A DNA stretch of 64,000 nucleotides from Ancylostoma caninum. Lineage: Eukaryota; Nematoda; Chromadorea; Rhabditida; Ancylostomatidae. The DNA lies in contig JBAJFG010000562.1 of NCBI GenBank assembly GCA_037903475.1, positions 1,798,001 through 1,862,000 on the forward strand. Direction: 5' to 3'. Shown in pieces: positions 33,633-46,403 of this stretch. The notes below the pieces were generated by a model. The model was not told where the DNA came from. It did no database searches and saw nothing but the letters and a program-made list of their open reading frames with translations. How positions within the stretch are numbered: the first letter of the stretch is position 1; every line of letters begins with the position of its first letter. Made by a program: the position numbers and the translations under genes.

Positions 33633-36384
33633 TCAGGAAGGCTTGGAAAGGGAAGGGCCCCTCCAGCAAGGTACTGCAAAATACATTCGTGAATCTTGCC
33701 CTGCTAGGTGGGCAATGCTGACTGCGAAAGAAATGAAATCCAGTTCGGGGTGACTCGTCCTTTTTTGGAAAGAATCTTCCTGGTGAGTTCCATGGATCCA
33801 GAGAGGCAAAAATTTCACGGTAGCGTATTTCCAAACAAACGATCGAGGTTAGCTCCAAGATAGGAGCGCTTTCCACAGCTTGGATTTCCGATAGCTTCCT
33901 TCAAAATTCTCTTTGCAACCAAAAGGAGCCGATAATGCAGCTTAATTTGGCCTCATTCCTCCTGGCGACCCTACATGGGGGATTTCGTCCGGATTCATGA
34001 AAACCATGAGAAATTCCTCAAGAACCTTATGGAATTCACCCGGAATTCTCTCAGAATCAGACGAGATCCGGGGTTCGCTTTCACACGACTTAGGCTTAGT
34101 TAAACCGAAATTTTCTCGGAAACTGGTTGAGTTTCACCAGATGCACCATTTTATGGCTATTGCTCTGGATTCATAGTCTTTACAAGTGCATCTTCAAAAT
34201 CCTCTTCCTCCGTTCTTTTGCTTTCTATGTGCTGGACATCTCGTCCAAAACCACTCAAGGAGTGGCAATTCTTGACGCTCCCCACCTTTGTTAGCTATAT
34301 GGCTCTAATCGTGCAATTAGATACTCTTCGAGCGAGACAGCGAAAGAGAGAGCGGCAATCGACCGGAAAAGATATTTGGCTTATACAGCCCTGTGTGCAG
34401 AACGCACACCGACACAACCGACAGCTTCGTCGGCGTCTCCTCGTCTCGCACACTATTTCCGCGTCTTTCCTACAGTTACTGCTGACCGACATCATCTGCT
34501 CCAATCTCCGGTCACACAACCACATACGACACAAACCGTAATCCCACCATGGGTGACGACGTCTCCCATCGGCGAATTAATGTCACTACGGCTTATGATG
34601 AGACGTCGGTCGGCATCTTACAGGCCGCCGAGCTGCGCGACGACGTCGGCGCTACGCCGAATCAACGTCGCATTAGGCGATTCGCGACGACAGCAAAAAG
34701 TCGCGCCGACACCGTCCCGTTAACTATCACAATCTTGATCTTGGCCAGGCGGAAAATCGCCGTAATTAACACGAGACTCGGTCTCTGAACCCAAAATGGC
34801 ATCGTCCTTCAGGTCAGCTGACCCCAGTTTCAAGGGTTGTTGAGTCGCACTATAGCTGGTAGCCGGCAAGTCACTTGTCCAGGCCACAGACGGCAGTATC
34901 CATGAATATTTCCAAGAAGGTTGTGATCCCCCTTCCCCCCCCCCCCCCACTTGTCCAGTCTGGACGAGACCTCCAGGAGAAAATAGGTGTACCCTGTCTA
35001 ATGTGCAGTAGGGACAAGTAGTCGCTCAGCTTTGGCTGGTTGTTCTGCAAGAATACGGACCGCAGTCCACGATTGAGCCTTTTAGACTATCCAGCTCAAA
35101 GGAAACTCGTCCAGATTTCTCGACCAAGAGATTTTTTTCCAGCTTTTTTTTTCAAAATCGAGCAACTCTTCACTCAGTGAGGGATGACCCTCTCTCCAGA
35201 ATGATTTCTGCTTCTTCCAAAAGCCACAGATTGCCGCACCGAACAGGAATGATATCCCTACCTCATTCTGTACTGTATCTTCGGATTTTTCAGTGACTAG
35301 CTCAATCCCTTTCAACCCATCTAATCCACTCCCATAATGTTCAGTACCAGTGTCCAGTCATCCAGGAACAGGCACCAACCTCATTCCCGATCATACTATA
35401 AACGCACCGCCACTACACAAACCACTTACCGTTCCACCAATCACATTCATCAATCGTCATTCGTGACGTGATTCGTCTGTAATGGACGGAACAATCGCCG
35501 ACCGACCGACCGACCGCACACTGTGCACTGCACTAACCACCCGACTGTCTTGTGCGTAACAATTATACGACAATTTAAATCGCGTACCGTTCGAATCGCA
35601 CTCAAACAAGTGCCGCGACCGATTTGGTCGCTTTTTCTGCCGTCGGCGCCGCGGCGTGCAGCGGTCGGCGGCAAAACCACACCGACAACGACGACGACGA
35701 ACATTATTATGCTCGTCGTCGTCCTCAGTGCGTCCAGCGAGCGCCGTTTCACGACATATATGGCGCGCGACTACGCCGATCTCACTTGAGTGTCTGTGGT
35801 TGTTCTCAGTGGAGCTGGTGGTACGGTATCGGATTGAGATGTGTGCAAAAAGTGCGCACACTGAAGAATAGGCGTATTCACAGAGGACGACCTCACTTCA
35901 ACCCCCACGTGTGGCGGCAAGTTCTCACAGCCTCGAATTCTTCAAGAAAAAGTGCAAGAACTTAGTACAACGTTTTTGTGAGTAGGTGGATGGGAAAAGT
36001 GGGCAACGAGAAGCGCTGAAGTGGTCACTGGGTAGGACAACTAGCATAAGTGCCGTGAATTATAGCGCATAAGGACAGCCTGAATGAAAGTCGATTCTAC
36101 CAGGTATAGCTGAAAATGCTTAGAAGCTCTTCACTTCGCCTCTCACCCGAGCACCCAGCTCGAATATACACAACAATAATTTTACCAAAAAAAACTTTTA
36201 CAACTACAACAATTTTACAATATCTTACAATAGCTGTCTGCGGGATAACTGAATGACCAAACTGACCTCAGCTCGCTTTCCTTCAACAAAAAAAGTTTCC
36301 AGTAAACTAAAATTTCATTGAGGTAAGGCACGAATAAGCCCAGCTGCTATAACCAAACCCATAAGAGCTCCTGAAACCCAAGCC

Positions 36385-36545
36385 CGGATGCATAATCGAA
36401 AGGATCGGTAATCTCATACCCATGGTCTAGAAGCTGACATGCAGGCAACCTTACGGATAGGTAAAAATGTTGATCGCTGCCAGGTAAGGGGTAGATTTGG
36501 GTAAGCTAGAACGCTTACCGTGGATAACCTCTATGGTGCACCCGG
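36385..36545. repeat. Family B element
   Basis: GGATGCATAATCGAAAGG, GGTAATCTCATACCCATGG, CGCTGCCAGGTAAGGGGTAG and GCTTACCGTGGATAACC keep family B order. Confidence 0.6.
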
Positions 36546-36807
36546 ACCCCGTAGAGTGGCAGTCATGGATTTCTTCATGACCTAGACAACCTTTTAGGGT
36601 ATGACTCATGTCAGTTCCGATACGTGAATCATCGCAACTTAGGAATTGAGAGATAACCACGAAAGCCTAGCCGAACCTTGGAAATCCCAAGTAGTGATTG
36701 CCCACTTCCCAGAGGACAGTATGTCCCACTTTATGGATAATTTCCTATGTACTGGTCATCTTTTCTATGGAAGAGGTGGAAGCAATGAGACGTCCGGTTC
36801 ATTCGAG

Positions 36808-36925
36808 GGGCCGCATGCATAATTGAGATTACCCGAGATGTGTTAAAATCGCATATTCTTACCCATCATCAACATGGGCGTCAATACATTTACCCTGGGT
36901 AATCTCAATAATGCATCCAGGCCCG
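36808..36925. repeat. Family A element, well preserved
   Basis: Ends GCATGCATAATTGAGATTACC and GGGTAATCTCAATAATGCATC, separated by about 75 bp with TTACCCATCATCAACATGG. Confidence 0.75.
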
Positions 36926-39263
36926 GGAGATAAAACTGTCTAGCGGATGCAGGCGCTTATATCATGAGCAATAGCAATTCATTTAGAGATTTCTGGAATT
37001 ACTCGAATTCCTGGAGGTTTTTCCGAATGGGTCTGGAGTCCTAGCTACCAGTTCTAATAAAACTGAAAAAGCGCTCCCTTTCATAAAAATGTGTACGCGA
37101 GTTGCCTTCAGGATAGTTGAATCCACGAAAATCCACCTATGAGGTGCATAACATCTAGGGATAAATCTCCTGCTCTTCCGGACGTGTTCCATAATTGCTT
37201 TCGAGGTCAGTAGTAACCCAGTTCTCGACTTTGGAGGATATCGAGTGTCTCTTGCTATCCAGTATTAATCGAAACTCATCCGATCAATATCATCACCCGA
37301 AATCCACCCAATTCATCCATTCAATCCCCGTCCCATTCCGTTCCACTGGCTCTCGCGTCTCGAGCTCCGAACGCCTACTGTCGTCATATCCTCCTCTTAC
37401 ACTCCTTCACAAGTGGCCAAAGCACTCAAAACCAATGAGGCAGTTATTATAAGCCTGCACGTGTTTATAATGTGTTATATTAGACCCAACGTCGATAGCG
37501 CACAGCCGGTGTTGAGTACGCGATGACGGCGGGTCAGACAATCGCCCAGAGAGCACGGTAAACGCCGAGACGCCAGCAACTGCTCATCTCGTTACAAAAA
37601 CCGCTTACCACATGGCGTCAAAACAATGCCCACTATCAATCACAACACATACACACACGCCACATTCACACTTCTCAGCCCCTCTTAGTCGCTAGCCGGG
37701 CTGCAATTGTCGTTCGGGTCAATGAGCCGGGTCGGGGTCAGATGTCCTTTGACGGGTACGAATTTCGCTGGAAATCCAGAAAATTCCGGAAATAGCACGG
37801 TCGGGCTGTTCAGCTGTTTGCGCACAGTGTGACTTTCACAGTCAAACACTGAACTAACCACGTTAAACAAATATGTACACTGGTAGCTATGTGCAAATCT
37901 GTGTTTAACTTCACAGGGAGGAATGCCGAAACGCTATCGGGTTGCGTAGTGTACTTTTCTGCAGAAAAAATCCATTCCGACGCACTATTCACTACGAAAT
38001 TACACAGGGTTGCCAGCTGATGTTGGTTAGTATAAATTCCGAGCTAGGATTGGCTTTTTAAGTGGCCAAAAATACCTAGATTGAGGACTTTCGGCGAAGA
38101 AAACCAGCCCTCCACTACTGCGGTCCTTTTTTTCTGGGGGCAAGGGTAGCGCTGTGGTTGCCGAGTCCGCTTTTATGAGAGGAGTTTACTCGGGACTACA
38201 GTTATAAAGGTGTTTCCTTGTGTAGTTGTGTAATATATAATAGTTTTTTTTTCGGAATTTATTGCTTTTCAGTAGCTAATTCAGCAGGAAACGCTACCTT
38301 CAAAGGTCAAAGTCTGTTAAAGTAGCATTTCAACATTTTGCTTCATTGCAAAACGTTCTGCAGAGTCCATTTTAGGGATGGCGACCTTCTGGACACCCCT
38401 GGATCGACCATCCCTTCCAGAAACGATCACTCCACTCCAAAGTGACTAGCGACAAAACCCGTCTCTCCCCTCCTCCCCCCCCCCCACTTCTCAATACCAA
38501 AATATTCCCGGAACCGTGATGGCGACACAGTGGGTGGTATGGAATCGGTGGTGGTTGAGTACCACGGTCGTCGAATCACAAAGCGCAAACACAAACGGCT
38601 ACGCACGCAAACTGTCATCGCACATCATCGTCGACGCCGTTGGATCAGCGTCGGCGATGGGAATCAACTCGCTACCGAGTTGATCAACTCACACCGTAAC
38701 ATGATGTATGCGAGGGTGGTAATCACGTTTATGCGTTGGGTACTAGGGCGGTTGTGGGAAGAAACATTGACCATAGTTCCAGGAGTTTCCTGGATTCTTG
38801 CAAGGCCCATTCTTCCTGTGTTTGCCCTCTTTTTTCCTTAGATTTTTTTTTCATGCCAGAAGGTTCCCCCATCTTTCCCACATCCCTCTCATCTCGTCCA
38901 CCCCCGTGCTTCCGCTTGCTCGACTTCTCGTGAGCGAGTTCTGTCGCGGCACTCTCGACCGTGGGTGAGTTACGTGTTCGACAATGCCGGCACGTTCCCA
39001 CACTCACGAATCATTCACCATGGCCGCGTAAAAGCTCTTCAGCAACGAGACGGCAATCCGATCTCATGTTCGTAAACACACCACATATTCGTGAATCCGC
39101 CACCATCACTGAGCTAGTCAACCAACACCAGCGACAAGATATCGCTACCGTAGTCAGCGGTTTTTCATGTATGCTAGTTAAAGACTTAACAACACGATGT
39201 GCTGACATCATCTAGGAAATCCTCTATCCCATTAGAATCCAACTAATTGGATCTGGAGATTCG

Positions 39264-39300
39264 TCGTGCTACTGCGGTATCTGCCGCTGCAGTAGCACGA
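39264..39300. repeat. Hairpin, 12-14-bp stem
   Basis: TCGTGCTACTGC (39264-39275) pairs exactly with GCAGTAGCACGA (39289-39300). The inner GG/CC pair extends it. Confidence 0.75.
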
Positions 39301-39556
39301 ACAGAAACAGATTGCAATTGCTGTTAGCATTAGGCTTTACATTAAACTCCCGTCCCCAGGGACGACGAGTCGTCCATGCGGCTCGAGGATGTACTTAATT
39401 AGCTGGCGCGACGCACATGAGGAACAGATACCGTATGTCGGCGACAATGTTCGAGGACACTAGTTCACATAGGGCAGGAAAGTGGATATCCGTCACTTTT
39501 TTGTGACTTTTGTGCACGATATGTCCGTTTCTGATCATGGTAAGGATCACGGGTTG

Positions 39557-39722
39557 GGACGCATCGCTGGGATTACCCCTGGTAAATTCGTTAACGTACC
39601 CAAATTTACCCTTTGCCTGGCATCCATCAAAATGTTTATCCATACCCGACAGTGTCTATACCCATGGGTAGTCATACCCATAAGCATAGTATTACTCGTC
39701 CTTCAAATGATGCATTCGTTCC
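39557..39722. repeat. Family B element, inverted orientation
   Basis: GACGCATCGCTGGGATTACC, CGTTAACGTACCCAAATTTACC, GCCTGGCATCCATCAAAATG, TACCCATGGGTAGTCATACC and AAATGATGCATTC are the reverse complement order of family B. Confidence 0.7.
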
Positions 39723-40216
39723 TAAGAGGTGCACCATCCCGTTATATGTGTAAGTAGGGAACACATGTACCCGCGAAAAGAGTCGACTTGTCCTTCTGTT
39801 AGATGACAATGTAGCGACCAATGGAAGACCTTGTGGGCGGAGCCCAGCTTGCCTGTGATTGGTCCACGGCTGTATGTAGTCGTTCTTTGTTTGATATACG
39901 GGTAGGTGGCTGGGAAATCAGTATTTGTTCAAACAAATGTTCAGCAGTGGCCTTCAAGCGGTTAATGCTACAGAAAGAGGGCTAATTGGGAAATTCAATG
40001 TATTCCTGGAGAATCAATCTATGAGATTTATGAGAAACTGGGCAGAGTCCTTGCTGAACATTGTTTCAGTAATCCTTCAGTTCGTTGTCTCTTCCGAAAA
40101 ATAGCATGTCCCCCCCCCTCCCCATCCATTCAACCCCAGGAACCTCTTTTCGGTCATTAGTGTGTCAGGATAAAAACCGTGAAATCCACACCTATGTCTC
40201 AATATCATCCTTGCCC

Positions 40217-40443
40217 AGCAATCCTGTGTTTACGCTGGATTGCCTAGCAAAGCTGTAAATGATCTCGTCGCGACATCTGCTCTAACGCAGCCGGAGCGGC
40301 GCTTCGGCTCTGATTCCGGAAGCGTTTCCACGGCGAAAAATGCAAAGCGCTTCGGCCTTTCCTCATCGTCACAAGCTATGAGCCATGACGCTTCCCCAAG
40401 CATTCGAAACAAGGACTACGTCGAAAAATCGCCCACACAATAA
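40217..40443 (+). CDS. Candidate exon with Ser-rich tail, unknown
   Basis: After a possible acceptor (CCTTGCCCAG ending 40215) a plus frame is open to TAA at 40441-40443. It encodes a Ser/Ala/Lys-rich tail (for example AKRFGLSSSSQAMSHDASPS). The minus strand is also open for 60 codons here. The codon pattern favours plus, but no partner exon or donor was found, so this is weak. Confidence 0.2.
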
Positions 40444-42899
40444 GTGCAGTGCATTCTCTCGTCATAATGATCCCCACCGCAATGGCGGCCGCTAAACGGC
40501 CTCTGCTATTGTCATTATCGCCGACACCAGCAGCGATACTCCCCATGCGACCCGCATCATTCAACCACCCACTTCATTAGGATTATCGCATGCTCAACGA
40601 CAATAGCTAGTCATAACAATAGCTTCGGTTGAAAGGGCGTTGGCGTCCTTTTCTGGCATGCTATTCATCTCTGGAACTCTTGAAAACTGTAAAGTAATCT
40701 AATCAGTTGAAGGATTCTGAGCGCCACACCTTGGTAAAGTGGGCGGGGATTATTTTATCCACCATGTGATAAGTGCTATTTTTGTTAAGTACAGTGTTCG
40801 TTGAGTGTAGCAAGGCTGTCAGGAGATAAGTCCATTCAGCTGAACATCTTGGAGCAGTACCATGCTGCACTCCAACATGTTCAACTTGTGGACGGGACTT
40901 ATCCCATCAGCATGTGTCTGAATAGTGTTTCACCTTTGTTATCTCTGTTTGTAATTAAAGTGACCTGTACACCAAAATCATGGCAATCACCAGATGTTCA
41001 GCTCCCAACCCCTCCACAACTCCACTTTTCTTATCCCCACTCAGCTCCCCAACACCCACGAATCCACAAATCCTCGCCGACTCCTCCAAGCCCAAACTGG
41101 CACCGAACGAAAACAGCGCCGACGCTGTTTTGCCTGCTGGACTGGCTCCAGCCGGCTCGAAAAGCCGCGCTGGATTGTTGCAATCTCAGTGGTTGCTCGT
41201 CGATCGTAAAACAGTGATGAGCTCGACGCGAAACACATGTAGTCGCAACATTCAACCACAGGAAATTACGGACGCCGCCGGCCATTCGGCTTCAAAACGA
41301 ACGCCACGCTTAATCGCCTCGTTCCTTTAAAGTCTCTCCAGCATTTTTCGTTTTACCCTCGTGATTTTTGTGGATTCCGGAAATTTCCAGGTTCCATCTT
41401 TGGTACCCGTCCACCTAGGTTGCCTTCTGCTGTGGAAAAATCGATCTAAAGTACTTGAGGTGCTCTATTTTCGTCATAATATTCATCTCAGAGGACTAGT
41501 GAAACGCATGTGTCTTTTTACACATTCAGAACCATAGTTATTTTTGACGTATGGCTTTCTCATAAGATACACCTTTAAATTTGCCGATCAAGCTATAGGG
41601 TAACCAACCAAGGTGACCAGCATAGAAAAAACCTGGTTCTCACTGGTTCACCTAAAATGCATCCTGGATTTCAATTCATGTGAATCCATGAATATGAGCT
41701 CTTCCTATAAAAAAGCTTCTGTTTCCATGTAAGCTTCTATTTTCAAATTTTCGCACCTTCTAACTTTTAGTGGAGTAAATATTTTACTCCGGGGAAGACA
41801 ATCAGTTTCCCTCCTTTACATGTACACTCGGGCATTCAGCCCAAGTTAGCCCCATCCTCTCTGAAATGAGGAGAGTTTCTCCACTGAAAGCGTACTGCGA
41901 AAAAAAAAATCATCAAAAGCCCATTGAAAACTATAGGTATTATAGCTCAAGGGTAAGCTCCGCCCTCATCCGGAACATCGTCTTTGTTTTTTCGAGCTCA
42001 TAATTTTCACGCCACACCTTAAAATCAATCGTTAACCTCGTTACTAATGGCATAAGTCCCAGATATCCATAGCTCTCATCAGCAAAGGTTGATCATCAAA
42101 TTGAGAACAAGTGATCTCTGAAGTTCTCATCCTCATGAGATTTTTCTAGCCCCGCCCCCTTATAAACAGGACTCGTAAACCCCCACGAATGGGCAAATCT
42201 TCACCATTATCCTCTCAACTCTGTGAAGATATTGCTTTGATATAAAACTGGCCATGTGCCAAGTCAAAGCCTGGAAAATATGCTGTGCCCGGCATTTTCG
42301 CCGGAAATTTCCGTGCTTCCCCAAAAAAACCCGTTCGGCTGCACTCAGTGAGTGAGGAGTGGTGGTGGGCGTGGCGGGCAGTCACCGTTTAACTAGACAA
42401 ACTACGAATTTCTGGACATGTACCCTCTTTTACATCATTTATTACGCTTTCATCATGACTCCTGCCTTATTCGGATCCCACTCACAGCTTCCTGAATCCT
42501 GGAAGCAACTCACACCTCAAATTCACCTCCTTTTCACCCGTTCCCCCAGTGCTGTTCCAATTTTTGTCTCGATTCACCTCCACCTCTCGACATCGCCCCA
42601 CCAAAATCGCATCGTGCACCGCCATTAGTCGGTCGCTACTACTTTGTGTGTGCAATTATATACGTCGGCGTCAATCCGGCCGCCGCCGTCGCCCCAACAC
42701 ACACAGCTGAGTTTTTCCCCCTCGAACAGTCTCATCGCGCGACAATCGCATTTTGTCGTCGGTCGCCGCACGCGCGCGCGCGAGCGAGTCGGCCGCGCAC
42801 GTACCGTAGTCCTCGAGTCATTCAGAGGGACAGAGTCGAGTCGAGTCGCGTCGAATCCGTGTTCCACATGTGAACTCAACCGGTTTTACAGTAACTCAC

Positions 42900-43046
42900 C
42901 TCATCGCCCACCATCCCCATGCGCTCAAATACAGCACGCCGATCGCGCGCGACATCATTGTCCATGAAATTCTGGATCTCATTCGTATTATTCGCATTAC
43001 CATCATCGCCACGATCTTGTCCTCTTTCGGAAAGAATCTTGGGCGG
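42900..43046 (-). CDS. Internal exon, probable upstream part of the ankyrin gene
   Basis: Minus-strand exon of 147 bp (49 codons, phase 0 in and out), with acceptor ACCCTCAG at 43047-43054 and a strong donor GTGAGT at 42894-42899. It starts PPKILSERGQ, continues with an Asp/Asn/Gly-rich stretch and ends ARDRRAVFERMGMVGDE, a charged, probably helical segment. Entry phase matches the exit of 44250-44486 and exit phase matches the ankyrin exon entering at 29790, so one gene is the simplest reading. No domain family is recognised. The plus strand is also open here, which slightly weakens the call. Confidence 0.5.
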
Positions 43047-43401
43047 CTGAGGGTTTAGATTCAAAGCCTACTGGTTACTGCGGGCGAATTGTCTTGGATA
43101 GAAGTTTTGGCACCACACCAAACTGAAGTTAACCGTGGATAAGCACTGTTTGGGGCGAAAAAATCCATTTTTAGCCAAGAAATCAGCTAGGTGATACCAG
43201 AAATTTCTGGATTTCCGCTGACCTCGAAGGGAGGATTCTAAAAAATGAGTGATCCTCGAAAGTCCCGGCAGTATAGCCATTCATAGCAGACCAGAGCCAT
43301 ATGTGCAAATACCCAACACGAGGATTCACATTTTTTTTTCAAAGTAGCCTAGGCCTAGCGACCTCAACGAACCAGATTCGTAGTAGTCAGGGCTCAGATG
43401 C

Positions 43402-43527
43402 GTTTAGGGCCGTCATTGATCATTTAAATTACCCAGGGTAAACGTGTTGACGCCATCGTTAACGATTGGTGAATTTGTGTGGTGTTGAAACACTTACCCT
43501 GGGTAACCACAGTGATGCATTTGGCCC
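43402..43527. repeat. Family A element
   Basis: CATTGATCATTTAAATTACCC at the left and GGGTAACCACAGTGATGCATT at the right, with CGTGTTGACGCCATCG and GTGGTGTTGAAACACTTACC inside. Confidence 0.65.
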
Positions 43528-43540
43528 AGGCTTTCCCCAG

Positions 43541-43658
43541 GGCCGTCATGTATCATAGAGAATACCCAGGGTAAAAGTGTTAGCAACACCAAATTTACCC
43601 ATCGTTAACACGAGTGTTGACCCGTTTACCTTGGACAATCTCAATTATGCATGTCGGC
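43541..43658. repeat. Family A element
   Basis: GTCATGTATCATAGAGAATACC at the left and GGACAATCTCAATTATGCATG at the right, with ACCAAATTTACCCATCG in the centre. Second of three adjacent elements. Confidence 0.65.
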
Positions 43659-43663
43659 CTAGG

Positions 43664-43822
43664 GCACGCATGCACCTGTGGAAGGGATGGGTAATCTCAT
43701 ACCCATGGGTTGCAGCTGGGTATATACGCCATGTTTGGGTAAGCAGATCGATGGATGCCGGGTAAGGGATAAATTTGTACATTACGCGCTTACCATGGCT
43801 ATTCTCTGTGAGACATGCGTAT
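43664..43822. repeat. Family B element
   Basis: GGTAATCTCATACCCATGGG, CAGCTGGGTATATACGCC, GATGCCGGGTAAGGGATAAA and GCTTACCATGGCTATTCTC. Third of a cluster A-A-B. Confidence 0.65.
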
Positions 43823-44249
43823 TCAGAATCCCCGGAACCAGGTCTGCCTCCCATTCCACCCCCCACCAATCTTACCCACCTGCTCCCATCACGACCACCC
43901 AGATAGCCGGCTCCTCAACCTAGCGATCTCAGCCGGTCGAGCTACCGACCGACCGACACCGCCGGATCACCGGCCGGCTATCCATCGCACCGACACATGT
44001 TTGATATTTTGCAAGCCGGCCGCGTCGAGTCTCAGCCGTCCGTCGAACAGCGATCGTAAACAGCCGTCACAACGTCGATAAATCAGCTCCAACACCCCAC
44101 GGTGCACGCGCACGCACGCAGCACGCGCGTACGACAGCCACAACTCACACCTAAGTGGATCGTTTCCTCACGTTGGTGGCCACACGACGCGATAGCTTCA
44201 ATGACCCGCTTAGACAAACAAAACGCTTCACAGTAAGCACTTCTCCTAC

Positions 44250-44650
44250 CTTTTCCGCCTGGAGCGACTTCAGTGAAGACGTGCTCTTCTCGCTAGTCGC
44301 GTCCGGGAAGAAGAGATTCCTCTGAGAACAGCTCCTCACCACTGGTGTCCTTTCATCGGTCAGTGTCAGATCCCCCTCACTCAGCGACAGATCCAGCAAC
44401 CTTTTCAGTGGCGAAACTTTGGCGTTTGCGGCGAAAATGGCACCAGCTGTTTTGGAACGTGTTGGCGGCGGCGATTTTGTCGGGCTCTAAAATGCCAAAT
44501 CCGTGAATGCAGAAATTTTCTCCGGAACTGGAAAAACCCACCAAATCGTTGAATATAGCTTTAACAATCGACGCTTTAAGGCCAGCAGGGTCTGGACCGG
44601 CTGTGGATTTCCGACTCGATGGTTGCGAGTGTTCTGGCATTGGAAATGTT
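44250..44650 (-). CDS. Two adjacent exons, Ser/Thr-rich region, probable 5' part of ankyrin gene
   Basis: Exon 44542-44650 has a strong acceptor (TTTTTTTTCAG) and entry with one base, then 36 codons (TFPMPEHSQPSSRKSTAG ... GLKASIVKAIFNDL). After a 55-bp intron (donor GTGGGT, acceptor GCATTTTAG), exon 44250-44486 gives 79 codons in phase. It begins SPTKSPPTRSKTAGAIF, runs through KVSPLKRLLDLSLSEGDLT, and ends SEKSTSSLKSLQAEK before donor GTAGGA. The composition (Ser, Thr, Lys, Pro with SP/TP sites) is that of a disordered, phosphorylatable linker. Phase and strand link it to 42900-43046 and then 29.2-29.8 kb. A possible 9-codon start exon ATG 45317 to 45289 (donor GTGATT) fits the phase, but the donor is weak. 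No family is recognised for this part alone. Confidence 0.6.
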
Positions 44651-46281
44651 CTGAAAAAAAAGATCAAGAAAAGGCCCGCCAAAAGGAATTAGTTTCTAGC
44701 TGAGAATACGAGTAAGTTGATGTATGTAGAGTATAACAGGGTAATCAGACCTACATAACGATGAATCAGCACTCATAGCCGAACAAAAGTTTCTATGTGA
44801 TCTCACGTAGTTAGATGACGACGGTAGTACACGGTTGTTCCACATTAGGACGATGTTTTCGGAAATTCCTGGCAAGGAAACCACAAATGGCCCGATCAGG
44901 AATGTTCCACGAAGCCTAACTAGTCTTCCCAAAACGTTACGCTTTCAGGATGGCTAACCAGACTTTTTGGGCCATGGCTAGGTCAAAATTGTCCCTACAA
45001 TCCCAATGGAATGGGCAGTCCTTTTACGAGGAGCACAAGAACGCGGTGAACCTCTCAAAGTTTCGGCTGCTCTAGGCTTTCCAGCAAAACTTTGTGATTT
45101 TAGGGACGATAACAGCCCAGCAATAGCCCGAAAACATCTACATAGCCTTATTGAAAAGCGTAATGCTGTAGAAATACTAGTTAGGCTACCTTGGCTATTA
45201 GCAATATTTCTGTTAAATTTTTCGAAGGTATTGTTTTGATGTGGAAGAATCGGTGTGCTACCGTTGTAGTTCAACGATGTAAAATCACCTAGCGAATTTT
45301 GAGGCATTCTGGAGCATATACACTTATAGGCGAACGGTATGCCATCAGAAAAGTATCTTCTGTTTAGCAATATTCAGCATTTTGTCCTTGAAATCCAGAA
45401 AACCGAGAGAATTTCCACTTTTGTGGACCCAACGTCAAAAATTTCCAAGAATTACTCTCAGAAAGAAAGCATTTATACTCTCTCAGCTCTATTTTATTTG
45501 TTGCTCGGCTATAAGCGGGTAGCAGCGTCTACCTCACAATTATAATAAATCCTACTGTTTCACTTCTGAGTCAGGCTGAACCATGGCTCGGTTCTGCCAT
45601 AAAGAAGCTCCGTTACTAGCCGCCCACCATGTGGGCACGACTTTGGATTATGTCACTTCACATCTGCTTCCTTCTCAAGGTACAATACCCAATATCCAGG
45701 TGAAGCATCGTTTCATCGTTTACACCGCTTCGGATGTCAAATTCCATATATCAAGTGTCACATGACGACAATGTGTCACATCTACAAAAGGATCGCATTT
45801 ACCATAGATGGACGTTAACGACATATACGTATGCTCTGAATCCGGGTAACATCATCAAATGGACGACATGGTTACGGGGCCGGCTAGACAACGAGACGCC
45901 ACGCGACGCCGCTGACATTACCGTAGTTATATGTATATGCGGACTGCATCGCCACTGCATATGTTCCACACTATTGCCGTTTTGATGAGGTGGTGATGGG
46001 TTTTCTTGGATTTTCTGCTCTATATTCCTCATTGGACGGGAATTTGCACTATTTCGGTGAATTCGCCTCTGTGTCGGGGTTAGTTGCACCCCTTTGATGC
46101 AACAGCCACTTCAGGTGCACCCTCGAAATGGGTAGGTTAACCTCTCCATGTTGATCAATATGCTTGTTAGGATGTAGCTGTGCTTTTCTGAGTGACTGTG
46201 GCTCATTTTTGGCAATGGAGCAAGCTTTCTTGCCCTGTGATGGAACCCTTCCTCTTACCAGAAAGCTTTCAACAAAGACCA
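44651..46281. other. Stretch with ambiguous frames, no firm gene
   Basis: Both strands are open for 70-130 codons at 44978-45370, and three plus frames are open after an acceptor-like GCTTTCAG at 44937. Because competing frames look equally good, none is called. A 5' exon of the minus-strand ankyrin gene may be here. Confidence 0.3.
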
Positions 46282-46403
46282 GGGGTCGCATGCATCATTG
46301 AGATTACCCAGGGTAAACGTGATAACATCCCACAAATTTAGCAATCGTTAACGCGGGTGCGAACACGTTCAATCTGGGTAATTCCAGTGATGCATCCAGA
46401 CCC
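46282..46403. repeat. Family A element, well preserved
   Basis: Ends GCATGCATCATTGAGATTACC and GGGTAATTCCAGTGATGCATC, with CACAAATTTAGCAATCG and GCGAACACGTTCAATC in the interior. Confidence 0.75.

Larger units (their letters stand above)
29791..42899 (-). other. Proposed 13.1-kb intron of the ankyrin gene, rich in repeats
   Basis: Exon 42900-43046 ends in phase 0 and exon 29790 begins in phase 0 on the same strand, with no better-supported exon seen between. The interval holds family A/B elements, CpG-dense islands (30755-30900, 32280-32540, 34400-34720, 35460-35840, 38540-39180, 42640-42860), C homopolymers (34929-34948, 38464-38485, 40109-40125) and a duplicated AGCAGCCCCATCnAATCAGTAC block (31524, 32189). 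Undetected small exons, or a gene boundary inside it, remain possible. Confidence 0.35.

Noticed and set aside
35457..35861. 134-codon minus frame with Arg-rich stretch
   Set aside because: Lies in a CpG island with CCGACC repeats, which open frames in several phases at once.
37685..37762. Short minus frame after a TTTCCAG acceptor
   Set aside because: Only 26 codons, well within chance; no partner exon.
40980..41330. 116-codon plus frame from ATG
   Set aside because: Three frames on plus and two on minus are open here; no splice evidence.
44978..45370. 130-codon minus frame
   Set aside because: The plus strand is equally open here, and the frame does not splice in phase to the exon at 44650.
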